From Candidatus Endomicrobiellum glyptotermitis (GTDB lineage: Bacteria; Elusimicrobiota; Endomicrobiia; Endomicrobiales; Endomicrobiaceae): a DNA stretch of 64,000 nucleotides. The first letter of the stretch is position 1. Every line of letters starts with the position of its first letter. The position numbers were made by a program, and so were the translations under genes. The stretch covers positions 372,001-436,000 of the forward strand of contig JAIRYQ010000002.1 of NCBI GenBank assembly GCA_031267715.1. Reading direction: 5' to 3'. This document shows, piece after piece, positions 38,556 through 47,369 of this stretch. Under the pieces are notes generated by a model. The model searched no databases. It saw nothing but the letters and a program-made list of their open reading frames with translations, and had not been told where the DNA came from.

Positions 38556-39524
38556 TCATACAAGCTTAACGCCTACTTCACCTTTTTTAACATGACCTAT
38601 TACTTTAGCACCTTTAAAAAACTTTTCAACTTTTGAAGCGACCTCAGAACACACTATCAAAACCATGCCTATTCCCATATTTAGAGTTCTATAAATATCT
38701 GTTTCTGAAACATTGCCTTTATTTTGAATAATTTTAAAAATTTCAGGAACTCTCCATAATTTTTTTTCAATGACAACACCAATACCTTTTTTTTGAGGCA
38801 AAATCCTACCCACTTTATCACAAAAACCCCCGCCAGTAATATGAGCTATACCAACTATATTTCGTTTACTTGAATTAAATTTTGCAATAGCTGAAAGAAC
38901 TTCCTTGACATAAATTCTTGTGGGTGCAAGAAGCTGTCTTGAGTATTTTTCTAATTCATTATCCGAAAAAATTTTTCTTATAAGAGAATAGCCATTTGAA
39001 TGAGGGCCGCTTGACGGCAAACCTATTACAATATCTCCAGACTTTATTCTATTTCTGATAATTTCTTTTCCCTTCTCAACTATACCCACTGCAAAACCTG
39101 CTAAATCGTATTCTCCATCTTCATAAAATCCTGGCATTTCAGCAGTTTCCCCACCAATAAGCTGCGAGCCCGACAATTCACACCCCTTAGCTATACCCTC
39201 AACAACTTGTTCTGCTTGTTTTACATCTAATTTTCCGCAAGCAAAGTAATCTAAAAAGAAAAGAGGTTTCGCTCCAACGCATACTATATCGTTGACATTC
39301 ATTGCAACCAAATCTATTCCAACGCTATTATGTTTATTCAATGTAAACGCAAGTTTTAATTTTGTACCTACGCCATCAGTTGAACTCACAAGATTATACT
39401 TTGTCCCCACAATAGGGAACAATCCTCCAAAACCACCAATTTTCGGAAACTTCTTTTTAAGCCGTTTTACAAATTCATTTCCAGCATCAATATTCACACC
39501 AGCTTCCTTATACGTGACAGACAT
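38556..39524 (-). CDS. purM: Phosphoribosylformylglycinamidine cyclo-ligase
   Basis: AIR synthetase, fifth step of purine synthesis, ATP-dependent ring closure. About 322 residues from the ATG at 39524 (GGGAG upstream); the frame runs 12 codons further. It starts SVTYKEAGVNIDAGNEFV and shows STDGVGTKLKLAF near 51, GIDLVAMNVNDIVCVGAKPL near 68, GGETAEMPGFY near 130 and IAHITGGGFCDKVGRILP near 230. Located after lysE::pyrE and overlapping purN. Confidence 0.95.
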   Translation of the reverse strand: MSVTYKEAGVNIDAGNEFVKRLKKKFPKIGGFGGLFPIVGTKYNLVSSTDGVGTKLKLAFTLNKHNSVGIDLVAMNVNDIVCVGAKPLFFLDYFACGKLDVKQAEQVVEGIAKGCELSGSQLIGGETAEMPGFYEDGEYDLAGFAVGIVEKGKEIIRNRIKSGDIVIGLPSSGPHSNGYSLIRKIFSDNELEKYSRQLLAPTRIYVKEVLSAIAKFNSSKRNIVGIAHITGGGFCDKVGRILPQKKGIGVVIEKKLWRVPEIFKIIQNKGNVSETDIYRTLNMGIGMVLIVCSEVASKVEKFFKGAKVIGHVKKGEVGVKLV

Positions 39525-39764
39525 ATCAACTAATCTCCCATAATAAAATGCACCATGCATAAATCATGATTTTATCTCGATTTATCTCAAACAAAACAGC
39601 AACCAAAATAAAATTTTGTTTTGAAATTCAAAAGTGAACTCCTAATTGTAGATCGCATACAGACTTCGAAATAATAACTAACACAACACTGTAGCCTCAA
39701 CCTAAAGCTTATAAATCCAGTTTGCAATGGTAACAAAATGAATATTTTATACAACTCATGCATA

Positions 39765-41036
39765 TTATTGTTCTCTACTACCAGGTTTTACGGCAACACT
39801 TCCAGACTTACACATAGGACAATTATCTTTCTCAAAATTTCTAACTTCAAGAGTTAAAATAGAAAATTTTGGAACCCCGAAATTCACTTTTCTATCACTC
39901 CTATCAACAAGAGAACAAACAGCAACTACTACAGCACCAATGGATTTAACAGAATCCACAACCTCCGTACTGGAAAGTCCTGTTGTTATAACATCCTCAA
40001 CTACTAAGACTTTTTCGTCCTTGTCTATTAAAAAACCTCTTCTCAAGCCAACTTTCCCATCAACCCTTTCAGTAAATACTGAGCGAACACCTAAAGCTCT
40101 TCCAACCTCGTATCCAATAACAATCCCACCAATAGCAGGCGAGATAACAACATCAACTTTTATACCGTTCTCTTTGATTTTATTAGCAAGCTCTTTTGCT
40201 AATCTTGTAGCATTTCTAGAACTTTGCAAAATCAGAGCTGATTGAAAATACGTATCTGAATGCAATCCACTTGAAAGCTCAAAATGCCCGCTTAAAAGAG
40301 CCTTATTTCTTTTAAACAATTCTTTAAATTCAATAAGCTCTTCTTCTATCTCTTTTATCTTTTTTTTATCCGAACTTGATCTCTTAAAAAATATATTCTT
40401 TACTCCCCAATATTCTAAAACAAAACCTACAATAATGTTAAGCGTCTTTACAGCCCAGATTGGTAAAAATGCGCCTATAAGATGAGCAACTAAAATTACA
40501 AAAGACATAAATACCGGTGTTGCTAACATAAAACCAACTGCGAAGATACTTGTTTCTCTAAATTTCATATCGCGTTTACTTACTTCAAGGGAAAATATTC
40601 CCATAATAAACAAAATAGTAATAGGGTTCGCCATATCTAAACCCATCAAGCCAAAAAATAGGGCCTTGCTTTTAATCATCTCTGGATTAATAAAATCGTG
40701 TCCTATTTGTCCCGTTTTTAAAAATGTTTTTAAAAACAATGCCCCAGCCGCTATAAAAAATATTCCAAATGCCATCAATACAATGCCAATGATAATATCA
40801 AAAACTCGCTGGTATCGCTGTATTTTTTTCACAAGGGCAGAGATTGAAAAAACAGCTAAGCTAACATATATTAAATCAACAACTGATAAACCCAAAACAC
40901 CTACAAGCATTTCGCTGACCGGCACAGATAATGACAAAGTAAAAACTAACATACAAATAGGGCCAATGCCACCCGCTTGCAACATAAGTCCAAGCTTTAA
41001 CCCATCAAACAAAAAAGCGTTATTTTTATTTTTCAT
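39765..41036 (-). CDS. pyrE: LysE-type membrane transporter fused to orotate phosphoribosyltransferase
   Basis: One 423-codon frame encodes two families. Residues 1-217 are a complete LysE/RhtB-like exporter: about six hydrophobic segments, GGIGPICMLVF near 22 in place of the family PGPN, and GLDMANPITILFIMGIF near 132. Residues 218-232 form a short charged linker (KRSSSDKKKIKEIEE). Residues 233-423 are a full OPRTase that makes OMP from orotate and PRPP: LLSGHFELSSGLHSD near 248, PAIGGIVIGYEVGRALG near 299, PRPP motif VLVVEDVITTG near 340, and CPMCKSG.AVKPGSR at the end. No ATG or GTG with a ribosome site separates the parts. ATG 41036 has AAGG upstream. Follows pyrF by 46 bases. Confidence 0.9.
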   Translation of the reverse strand: MKNKNNAFLFDGLKLGLMLQAGGIGPICMLVFTLSLSVPVSEMLVGVLGLSVVDLIYVSLAVFSISALVKKIQRYQRVFDIIIGIVLMAFGIFFIAAGALFLKTFLKTGQIGHDFINPEMIKSKALFFGLMGLDMANPITILFIMGIFSLEVSKRDMKFRETSIFAVGFMLATPVFMSFVILVAHLIGAFLPIWAVKTLNIIVGFVLEYWGVKNIFFKRSSSDKKKIKEIEEELIEFKELFKRNKALLSGHFELSSGLHSDTYFQSALILQSSRNATRLAKELANKIKENGIKVDVVISPAIGGIVIGYEVGRALGVRSVFTERVDGKVGLRRGFLIDKDEKVLVVEDVITTGLSSTEVVDSVKSIGAVVVAVCSLVDRSDRKVNFGVPKFSILTLEVRNFEKDNCPMCKSGSVAVKPGSREQ

Positions 41037-41082
41037 GATATCAACCTTATTTCACTCTCTCGTTGCCTTGACCTTATTTTAT

Positions 41083-41721
41083 TTATCCCACCCTATCATA
41101 AATATTTCTTAAAACTTCAACAGGATTTACAGCATTCAATATAGGTCTACCAATAACTATAAAATCCGCACCTTCTTTGATTGCAACTTCTGGACTTGCC
41201 ACTCTTTTTTGATCATCATCGGGTTTTTCTAGCCTAATTCCAGGAGTCACAACGTCGAACTCTTTGCCACATTCTTTTTTTATAAGCGCTATTTCAAGAG
41301 GAGATGATATTACACCGTCCACTCCACAATTTTTTGCAAGTTTTGCTCTTCTTATAACTTCTTCTTTAGTCGCCACCTGACTTGTTAAAACCGTAACTGC
41401 CCATATCTTTGTTCTATTTTTTACAGACGTAGCAGCCATAAGCATATCTTCCCCCCCCATTGAATGAACAGTTAAGCTGAATACCCCCAGTTCTTCAGCA
41501 GACTTAACAGAAAGTTTTACCGTAGCAGGTATGTCATAGAATTTTAAATCTAAAAATATCTCTTTTCCGCTGTCTTTTATAGTTCTTATTATTTTTTCAC
41601 CACATCGCAAAAACGATACAGGACCCACTTTATAAATGTCGATGTAAGGAATAGTTTCTCTTACAAGTTCTTCAACTTTACTAAAATCACAAACATCAAG
41701 AGCAAGTATTATTTTTTTCAT
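41083..41721 (-). CDS. pyrF: Orotidine 5'-phosphate decarboxylase
   Basis: Last step to UMP, decarboxylating OMP made by the neighbouring PyrE domain. 212 residues of TIM-barrel type. Catalytic FLDLKFYDIPATVKLSV near 57 (D.K..DI), LALDVCDFSKV at the N-terminus, VVTPGIRLEKPDDDQKRVA near 160 and FIVIGRPILNA near 192. The codons for Gly-Gly near residue 89 form a run of eight G (41451-41458 on the plus strand as C), a slippage-prone site inside an intact gene. Confidence 0.95.
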   Translation of the reverse strand: MKKIILALDVCDFSKVEELVRETIPYIDIYKVGPVSFLRCGEKIIRTIKDSGKEIFLDLKFYDIPATVKLSVKSAEELGVFSLTVHSMGGEDMLMAATSVKNRTKIWAVTVLTSQVATKEEVIRRAKLAKNCGVDGVISSPLEIALIKKECGKEFDVVTPGIRLEKPDDDQKRVASPEVAIKEGADFIVIGRPILNAVNPVEVLRNIYDRVG

Positions 41722-41787
41722 TCCTTCCTTTTAGACATCTATATGTATGTTTTGCTAACTGTCTAAATAAATTTTATGATCAACAGT

Positions 41788-42705
41788 CTAACCGAAACTT
41801 TTATTCACAATGCCAATTATGTCCTTTACTGAGTTTATATTTTTTCTTTCCAATATACCTTTAATTCCATAAATAATTTTTATTAAATTTTGAGGAGAGA
41901 CTAAACTTGAACTCCCCACACTAACGACTGTCGCTCCAGCGAGAATAAATTCAATAGCATCTTCTCCCGTCATTATCCCACCACACCCAATAATTGGTAC
42001 TTTTATACTCTGATAAGCATCATACACACAGCGCACTGACATAGGTTTTATGCAAGAACCCGAGACACCTCCTCTAAACGTGGAAAGCTTAGGCTTAAAC
42101 GTTTCAATATTTATAGCCATCGCCGGATAAGTATTTGATAGCGTCAGTCCGTCAACTCCTGAGTTTTGCGCCGCCAGCGCTATTTCAACAATATCAGTTA
42201 CTAGCGGAGAAAGCTTCGCAATAACGGGAACTTTTGATACATTTTTTACTCCTCTTATTATTTCACTAACCAAACACAAATCGTGACAAATTATTTTCTT
42301 TTTCAAATTAGGACAAGACAAGTTAAGCTCTATGGCCGATACACCCCTCCGTCCGCTTAATATCTTTACGGTTTCAATATATTCACTCGTTTTAGATCCA
42401 GCAACACTTACAATTATAGGTACACCTATTCTATTTAATTTTTCAAGCGGCTCCTCAACAAAAGCCCTAACACCAATATTTTGTAAGCCTATCGTATTCA
42501 ATATTCCGGACTCAACTTCCGCAATCCTAGGCTGCAAATTTCCTTCGCGCGGCCTTAGAGTGATTGTTTTTGTAACAATGCCTCCGAGTTCATTCAAAGG
42601 AATTAAATCTGCAAGTTCATAACCATAACCAAAAGTCCCGGATGCCGTAAGTACAGGGTTTTTTAGTTCAATCCCGGAAAAATTTACATTCAGGTTAGTT
42701 TTCAT
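41788..42705 (-). CDS. pyrD: Dihydroorotate dehydrogenase, class 1B catalytic subunit
   Basis: Oxidises dihydroorotate to orotate with FMN. About 305 residues. ASGTFGYGYEL near 24, IELNLSCPNLKKK near 124 with the class 1B region, VIAKLSPLVTDIVEIA near 162, GLTLSNTYPAMAIN near 186, and FMN phosphate site VGSSSLVSP. Class 1B needs PyrK, encoded by the next surviving gene upstream (43568-44356), so electrons pass to NAD+. ATG 42705 is chosen; TTG 42714 with GGAG upstream is a real alternative. Confidence 0.94.
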   Translation of the reverse strand: MKTNLNVNFSGIELKNPVLTASGTFGYGYELADLIPLNELGGIVTKTITLRPREGNLQPRIAEVESGILNTIGLQNIGVRAFVEEPLEKLNRIGVPIIVSVAGSKTSEYIETVKILSGRRGVSAIELNLSCPNLKKKIICHDLCLVSEIIRGVKNVSKVPVIAKLSPLVTDIVEIALAAQNSGVDGLTLSNTYPAMAINIETFKPKLSTFRGGVSGSCIKPMSVRCVYDAYQSIKVPIIGCGGIMTGEDAIEFILAGATVVSVGSSSLVSPQNLIKIIYGIKGILERKNINSVKDIIGIVNKSFG

Positions 42706-43567
42706 CTGTTCCAATTACTCCATACGTACATCAAAACCATATATTTGTTTATCTACATCTTTTTCATTTTAATCTAAAGACAAGTTAGGTTCTCACAATA
42801 ACACAATAGAACAATATACATACGCATACTCCTGTTACTTTTTTAGCTTTATTAGCCTCAGTTTATGATTCCTTTTAATTACCTCATCATTATTGACCTG
42901 CCAATCAATTACGCCATAATGAGACTTATGTAATTCCTTGACATAAAATTTCTTCCAAATTTTTCACGCAAAACAAGCTCAGTCCCAAAGATCCTCTAAA
43001 TAATATTCACATTAAATCATTTTTTCTTAGTTGAAGTCTTTATTAACATTCTAACCAAACCCCAGCGTGATTTACCAAGAGCAGAAGCTTTACTTTTAGA
43101 TACGTTTTTTTACCAAACCATAACCGCGCCCCTCTCATCGCACACCATACATCCCTACAGCATCATTTTTACAATGATTGCAAATTTTTGCAAAGAAAAT
43201 TCTTAAAATACATCAACTGCGTATGCAAGAGGCAAGACACCCAACTCTTATACAACCCTTTGCTAATCTCCTCATAATTTTTCTACACTTTCAAAATCAT
43301 GAAGCATACTCTTCTTAAACTCTTGACAATTTCACCATACCCATTTCTTTTCCAAATGGACTATAAAACAATTTTCTTTAACACAACAAGACTTTTCGGC
43401 AATTTTGACAAACTACTTGTCTCAGTTATACCACACCGAGAATTCGCACTTAAATTGCGTTCCATGATAACAGACTTTAGTCTATAGAGTTGTCAAAGAC
43501 GGAGTTATTTTTATATTTTTCAAATGTCGCACACATCCATTATTCGCTTTTTTATCGCCACATTTAT
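42706..43567 (-). other. Decayed 0.86-kb stretch between pyrK and pyrD
   Basis: Interrupts the usually adjacent pyrK-pyrD pair. No frame longer than about 40 codons on the coding strand looks protein-like for long. I tried carA and carB, expected in such operons, and could not match either. A promoter-like pair lies at 43467-43496. Otherwise nothing recognisable. Confidence 0.5.
43467..43496 (-). promoter_or_regulatory. Possible promoter with internal palindrome upstream of pyrD
   Basis: TTGACA (43491-43496) and TGTTAT (43467-43472) on the minus strand, 18-base spacer. The spacer contains AGACT-AA-AGTCT, a short inverted repeat placed where a repressor could block polymerase. Over 750 bases upstream of pyrD; it may belong to the decayed gene. 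Confidence 0.35.
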
Positions 43568-44356
43568 TTACAGCTCAACGTATTCGATCCTAAAAACAGG
43601 ACCGTCTTTACAAGTCATTTTATTTTGCCCATCTACCTTTACGGCGCAACCTTGACAATTCCCTAGTCCACATGCCATCTTCTCTTCAAGAGAAATAAAA
43701 CCCGACACATTTTTCTCTTTGGCAATCTGCAAAATCTTTTTAAGCATCGGAACGGGCCCGCATGCAAAAATAGTACTCTCGCTCATCAATTGCTTTGATA
43801 ATATATCCGTAATATAACCTTCATATCCTTTTGATCCGTCCTCAGTAGATAAAACAATTTTCCATCCTAATTTATGAAAGTTGTCTAGATACAACAAATC
43901 GGATTCTGATCTTGCCCCATAGTACAAAATACCTTTTTTTTTAAGCCTTGAGGCAAGAAAATAAACCGAAGCAATGCCTGTACCTCCCGCCACAATAATA
44001 TTACTAGAACTACCATATGTGCAATTATTACCCAAGACAGGACTAGTTAACGGTTTCAAGTCATACCCTTTACCGAGTGGACCTAAAAGTTGAAGCCTTC
44101 CAGATCTAATGCCTGACAAAATTTTTGTACCTCTACCAATAACTTTATACAAAAAACTTACACACTTTTCTTCACTATCGACATCACAAATTCCAAAAGG
44201 ACGACGCAAAAAAACACCCGGAACACTAATCATAAAAAATTGCCCCGGCAAACAACACTTACAAGCATCCCCCATTTTGATTCTTAATTCAAAATAGCAA
44301 GACTGAACTTTTTTGTTGTGAACTATTTCATAATTTTCATCAAATCTTTTACACAT
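43568..44356 (-). CDS. pyrK: Dihydroorotate dehydrogenase electron-transfer subunit
   Basis: FAD and [2Fe-2S] subunit that passes electrons from PyrD to NAD+. 262 residues. FAD-binding domain with FLRRPFGICDVD near 50, NAD-binding GGTGIASVYFLASRLKKKG near 128, and the C-terminal iron-sulfur ligands CGLGNCQGCAV then C in MTCKDGPVF near 232-250. ATG start. 37 bases after pyrC. Confidence 0.94.
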   Translation of the reverse strand: MCKRFDENYEIVHNKKVQSCYFELRIKMGDACKCCLPGQFFMISVPGVFLRRPFGICDVDSEEKCVSFLYKVIGRGTKILSGIRSGRLQLLGPLGKGYDLKPLTSPVLGNNCTYGSSSNIIVAGGTGIASVYFLASRLKKKGILYYGARSESDLLYLDNFHKLGWKIVLSTEDGSKGYEGYITDILSKQLMSESTIFACGPVPMLKKILQIAKEKNVSGFISLEEKMACGLGNCQGCAVKVDGQNKMTCKDGPVFRIEYVEL

Positions 44357-44393
44357 ATATATATGATAGTAGTCGATACAGCGAATCTAATTT

Positions 44394-45698
44394 TTATCTT
44401 CTGTCAAAACTTGTTATGCTATTATTATTTAAACTCCAAACTATATTTCCTCCCACAATTGTCATCACTACTCCACCTTTAAACCGCCTCCCTATAAAAG
44501 GCGAATTTTTACCCTTAGAAACTATTTTTTCTTTTTTAAACTCATAAGAGTATCTCGTATCGATTATTGTAACGTCAGCGACACTCCCCTCTTTAAGAGT
44601 TCCTCTCCCTTCAAGATTAAAAATTTTTGCTGGATTGGAAGTCATCTTCGATATAGCTTCACAAAAACTTAAGACACCGGTATCAACAAGCTCATCTAAA
44701 ACAAGGCTCAATAATGTCTCAAAACCTATAATTCCAAAAGGAGCTAGGTCAAATTCTTTACCTTTTTCTTCTTGAGTGTGCGGGGCATGATCTGTCGCTA
44801 TACAATCTATCGTCCCATCCGCAAGACCACGTTTTATTGCATCAACATCTTCTTTTCCTCTTAAAGGAGGATTTATTTTAGTATTCGCGTCATAAACTTT
44901 CACATCATTATCGGTTAAAGTAAAATAATGAGGACAAGTTTCAGCAGTAACTTTAACATTTTTTTTCTTTGCTTGCCTTACTAAATCGACCGAACCCGCA
45001 GTAGAAACATGAGCTATATGTAGATAAGCACCTGTGAGCTCAGCAAGCATTATATCACGACTTACCATAACTTCTTCAGCTTGTTTCGGAATCCCTCGCA
45101 AGCCCAAAAAAGTAGAATTTTTCCCTTCATTCATAACACCATTTCCGCTTAACTCTTTATCTTCGCTATGAGAAATGACTGGAAGTTTAAACATTTTAGA
45201 ATATTCTAAAACACGCCGCATAACTCGCGAATTTGAAATTGGAAAACCATCATCACTCACCGCAACAATTCCCGCTTCTTTAAGAAGCCCCATCTCAGAA
45301 AGCTCAAGACCTTGTAACCCCTTAGTTGCACAACCTACAGGGAAAACATTTACGCATCCTTCTTTGCGTGTTTTATGAAATATAAACTCCACTACCGAAG
45401 TACTATCAATGACAGGCTCGGTATTTGGCATGCAAAAAACAGTCGTTACCCCGCCTTTTGCAGCGGAACGCGTTCCAGTATAAATGGTTTCCTTAATTTC
45501 CTGTCCTGGTTCTCTTAAATGAGCATGAACATCAATAAAACCAGGAACAGCAATTTTTCCTTCTCCATCAACAACTTCATCAGCGTCACCTGAAAATTTT
45601 GATACAATTTTCCCGTCCTCAACAAAAACATCACCGATTAAATCTTGGTTTTGTGAAGGAGGGTCAACTATTCTAATATTTTTAATTTGAAGACGCAT
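44394..45698 (-). CDS. pyrC: Dihydroorotase
   Basis: Cyclises carbamoyl aspartate to dihydroorotate. About 434 residues, the long class I form. Zinc-binding DVHAHLREPGQ near 53, SHSEDKEL near 176, HIAHVSTAGS near 230, and catalytic CIATDHAPHTQEEK near 302. The ATG at 45698 has AGAGGGAAA just upstream and the normal N-terminus; the frame starts 15 codons earlier inside pyrB. 20 bases after pyrB. Confidence 0.95.
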   Translation of the reverse strand: MRLQIKNIRIVDPPSQNQDLIGDVFVEDGKIVSKFSGDADEVVDGEGKIAVPGFIDVHAHLREPGQEIKETIYTGTRSAAKGGVTTVFCMPNTEPVIDSTSVVEFIFHKTRKEGCVNVFPVGCATKGLQGLELSEMGLLKEAGIVAVSDDGFPISNSRVMRRVLEYSKMFKLPVISHSEDKELSGNGVMNEGKNSTFLGLRGIPKQAEEVMVSRDIMLAELTGAYLHIAHVSTAGSVDLVRQAKKKNVKVTAETCPHYFTLTDNDVKVYDANTKINPPLRGKEDVDAIKRGLADGTIDCIATDHAPHTQEEKGKEFDLAPFGIIGFETLLSLVLDELVDTGVLSFCEAISKMTSNPAKIFNLEGRGTLKEGSVADVTIIDTRYSYEFKKEKIVSKGKNSPFIGRRFKGGVVMTIVGGNIVWSLNNNSITSFDRR

Positions 45699-45718
45699 TT
45701 TTCCCTCTTTATATGTGC

Positions 45719-46636
45719 TCACACCACATGCTCCAAAAGACAAAAAACTGCCATTCTAACCGCTACTCCGTTGACAATCTGTTCACTGATCGCAGCATTA
45801 GGAGCATCGACAACTTCTGAAGTTACTTCAATACCTCTATTCATTGGTCCCGGGTGCATAATTAAAACTCCGGACTTTGCCATAGCCAATCTCTCTTTCG
45901 TTAACTGATAAAGACTAATATACTCCCGAATCGATGGGAATAAATTCTCCTGTTGACGCTCAAATTGTACTCGTAAAATATTCAAAACATCGACTTTTTT
46001 GATGGCTTCGTCTAAGTTATGATACACCTTCACACCTAGGTCCTCAATACTTGCAGGAATTAAAGTCGATGGTCCTAAGACCAAAACCTCTGCACCCATT
46101 TTGGTTAGTGCCCATATGTTTGATCTTGCCACCCTTGAGTGTAAAATATCGCCAATAAGCAACACCCTCAATCCTTCAATTCTTTTTTTTCTTTCATATA
46201 TAGTGTACAAATCAAGAAGCCCTTGTGTAGGATGCTCATGAAAACCATCACCTGCATTTATTATAGATATATTCAGATTCCTTGCAAGCATATCAGGCGT
46301 TCCAGCCAACATATGTCTTATAACTATGTAATCTGCACCCATAGCTTCAAGAGTTTTTCCGGTATCTATAAGACTTTCTCCTTTGATAATACTTGAACCA
46401 CTCACAGCAATATTTACTACATCAGCAGAAAGTCTTTTGGCAGCAATCTCAAACGAAGTCCTTGTACGCGTAGAAGGCTCATAAAAAAGTGTTACTACCG
46501 TTTTACCACGAAGTGTTGAAGTTTTATTAGATTTTTTAAAAAGTCCTTTGAAGATTTTTACAGAATCTAAAATCGTTTGCAAATCATTTTTGTCCAGATG
46601 CTCAAGTCCAAGTAAATCTTTGAACTTTAGAGACAC
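45719..46636 (-). CDS. pyrB: Aspartate carbamoyltransferase catalytic subunit
   Basis: First committed pyrimidine step, joining carbamoyl phosphate and aspartate. 305 residues. Carbamoyl-phosphate site EPSTRTRTSFEIAAKRL near 53, loop SGSSIIKGESLIDT near 79, HPTQGLLDLYTIYE near 135, and MHPGPMNRGIE near 262. Start is GTG at 46636 with no ATG close by. No regulatory subunit pyrI is seen. Carbamoyl phosphate synthase is not in the window. Confidence 0.95.
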   Translation of the reverse strand: MSLKFKDLLGLEHLDKNDLQTILDSVKIFKGLFKKSNKTSTLRGKTVVTLFYEPSTRTRTSFEIAAKRLSADVVNIAVSGSSIIKGESLIDTGKTLEAMGADYIVIRHMLAGTPDMLARNLNISIINAGDGFHEHPTQGLLDLYTIYERKKRIEGLRVLLIGDILHSRVARSNIWALTKMGAEVLVLGPSTLIPASIEDLGVKVYHNLDEAIKKVDVLNILRVQFERQQENLFPSIREYISLYQLTKERLAMAKSGVLIMHPGPMNRGIEVTSEVVDAPNAAISEQIVNGVAVRMAVFCLLEHVV

Positions 46637-46841
46637 TTATTATTATCCAATACACATACTTGTATACACAACTCTTCATCCCTTTTCTATCATTTTTGAT
46701 TTTCTCTGAATTTATTTTTACATAGAATTACATCTCATGAATAAACCGCAAAACAGCAGGATCATCCTACTCTGAACATATTTTTTTATTGCAACATAAA
46801 AAAAACTCTTAAAACACAAATAAGTCTCATTTCTCTAATCC

Positions 46842-47369
46842 TCAAAGAATATACCTTTCTATTCCATTTTCCTGGAGTTCAAAATCATCTTTGATAATAT
46901 TCTCTAACATTTTATTTTTGTACGTTTTAAGCTTTTTATTCAAACCTTTATCCTTAACGGATATTATTTGAACAGCCAAAATTGCAGCATTTATAGCACC
47001 AGTTTTCCCTACTGCAACTGTAGCAACAGGTACGCCTTTAGGCATTTGGACTATCGAAAACAAAGCATCCAAACTCAAAAAATTTTTACTGTCAACTGGA
47101 ACTCCTATTACGGGAAGAACAGTCTCAGAAGCTACAACACCAGGAAGTGCAGCAGCCATTCCAGCAACAGTTATAAAAACTTTTACATCTGAACTTTCTG
47201 CACTTCTAATGCACTGTCTTAAATGTTGAGTAGCCCTGTGAGCCGAAGCAATATTCAAAGTATAGGACAACCCAAACTCTTCTAAAACTTCAATGGATTC
47301 TTTTATCAACGGCAAATCCGACTTAGAGCCAACAATAATAGCCACATCTATATTAGTAACGCTACTCAT
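46842..47369 (-). CDS. purE: N5-carboxyaminoimidazole ribonucleotide mutase
   Basis: Class I PurE, which rearranges N5-CAIR to CAIR. 175 residues. VAIIVGSKSDLPLIKE at the N-terminus, ASAHRATQHLRQCI near 43, TVAGMAAALPGVVASE near 67, PVIGVPVDSKNFLSLDALFS near 85 and MPKGVPVATVAVG. Class I PurE normally needs PurK, which is not in the window. The ATG overlaps the purD stop by eight bases. Confidence 0.94.
   Translation of the reverse strand: MSSVTNIDVAIIVGSKSDLPLIKESIEVLEEFGLSYTLNIASAHRATQHLRQCIRSAESSDVKVFITVAGMAAALPGVVASETVLPVIGVPVDSKNFLSLDALFSIVQMPKGVPVATVAVGKTGAINAAILAVQIISVKDKGLNKKLKTYKNKMLENIIKDDFELQENGIERYIL

Noticed and set aside
42706-43567. Possible carA/carB remnant between pyrK and pyrD
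   Set aside because: Expected from operon context, but no carbamoyl phosphate synthase motif could be found in any frame.
45175-45378. Many plus-strand frames antisense to the real genes (for example here in pyrC)
   Set aside because: They mirror strongly conserved minus-strand genes and lack ribosome sites; shadows only.
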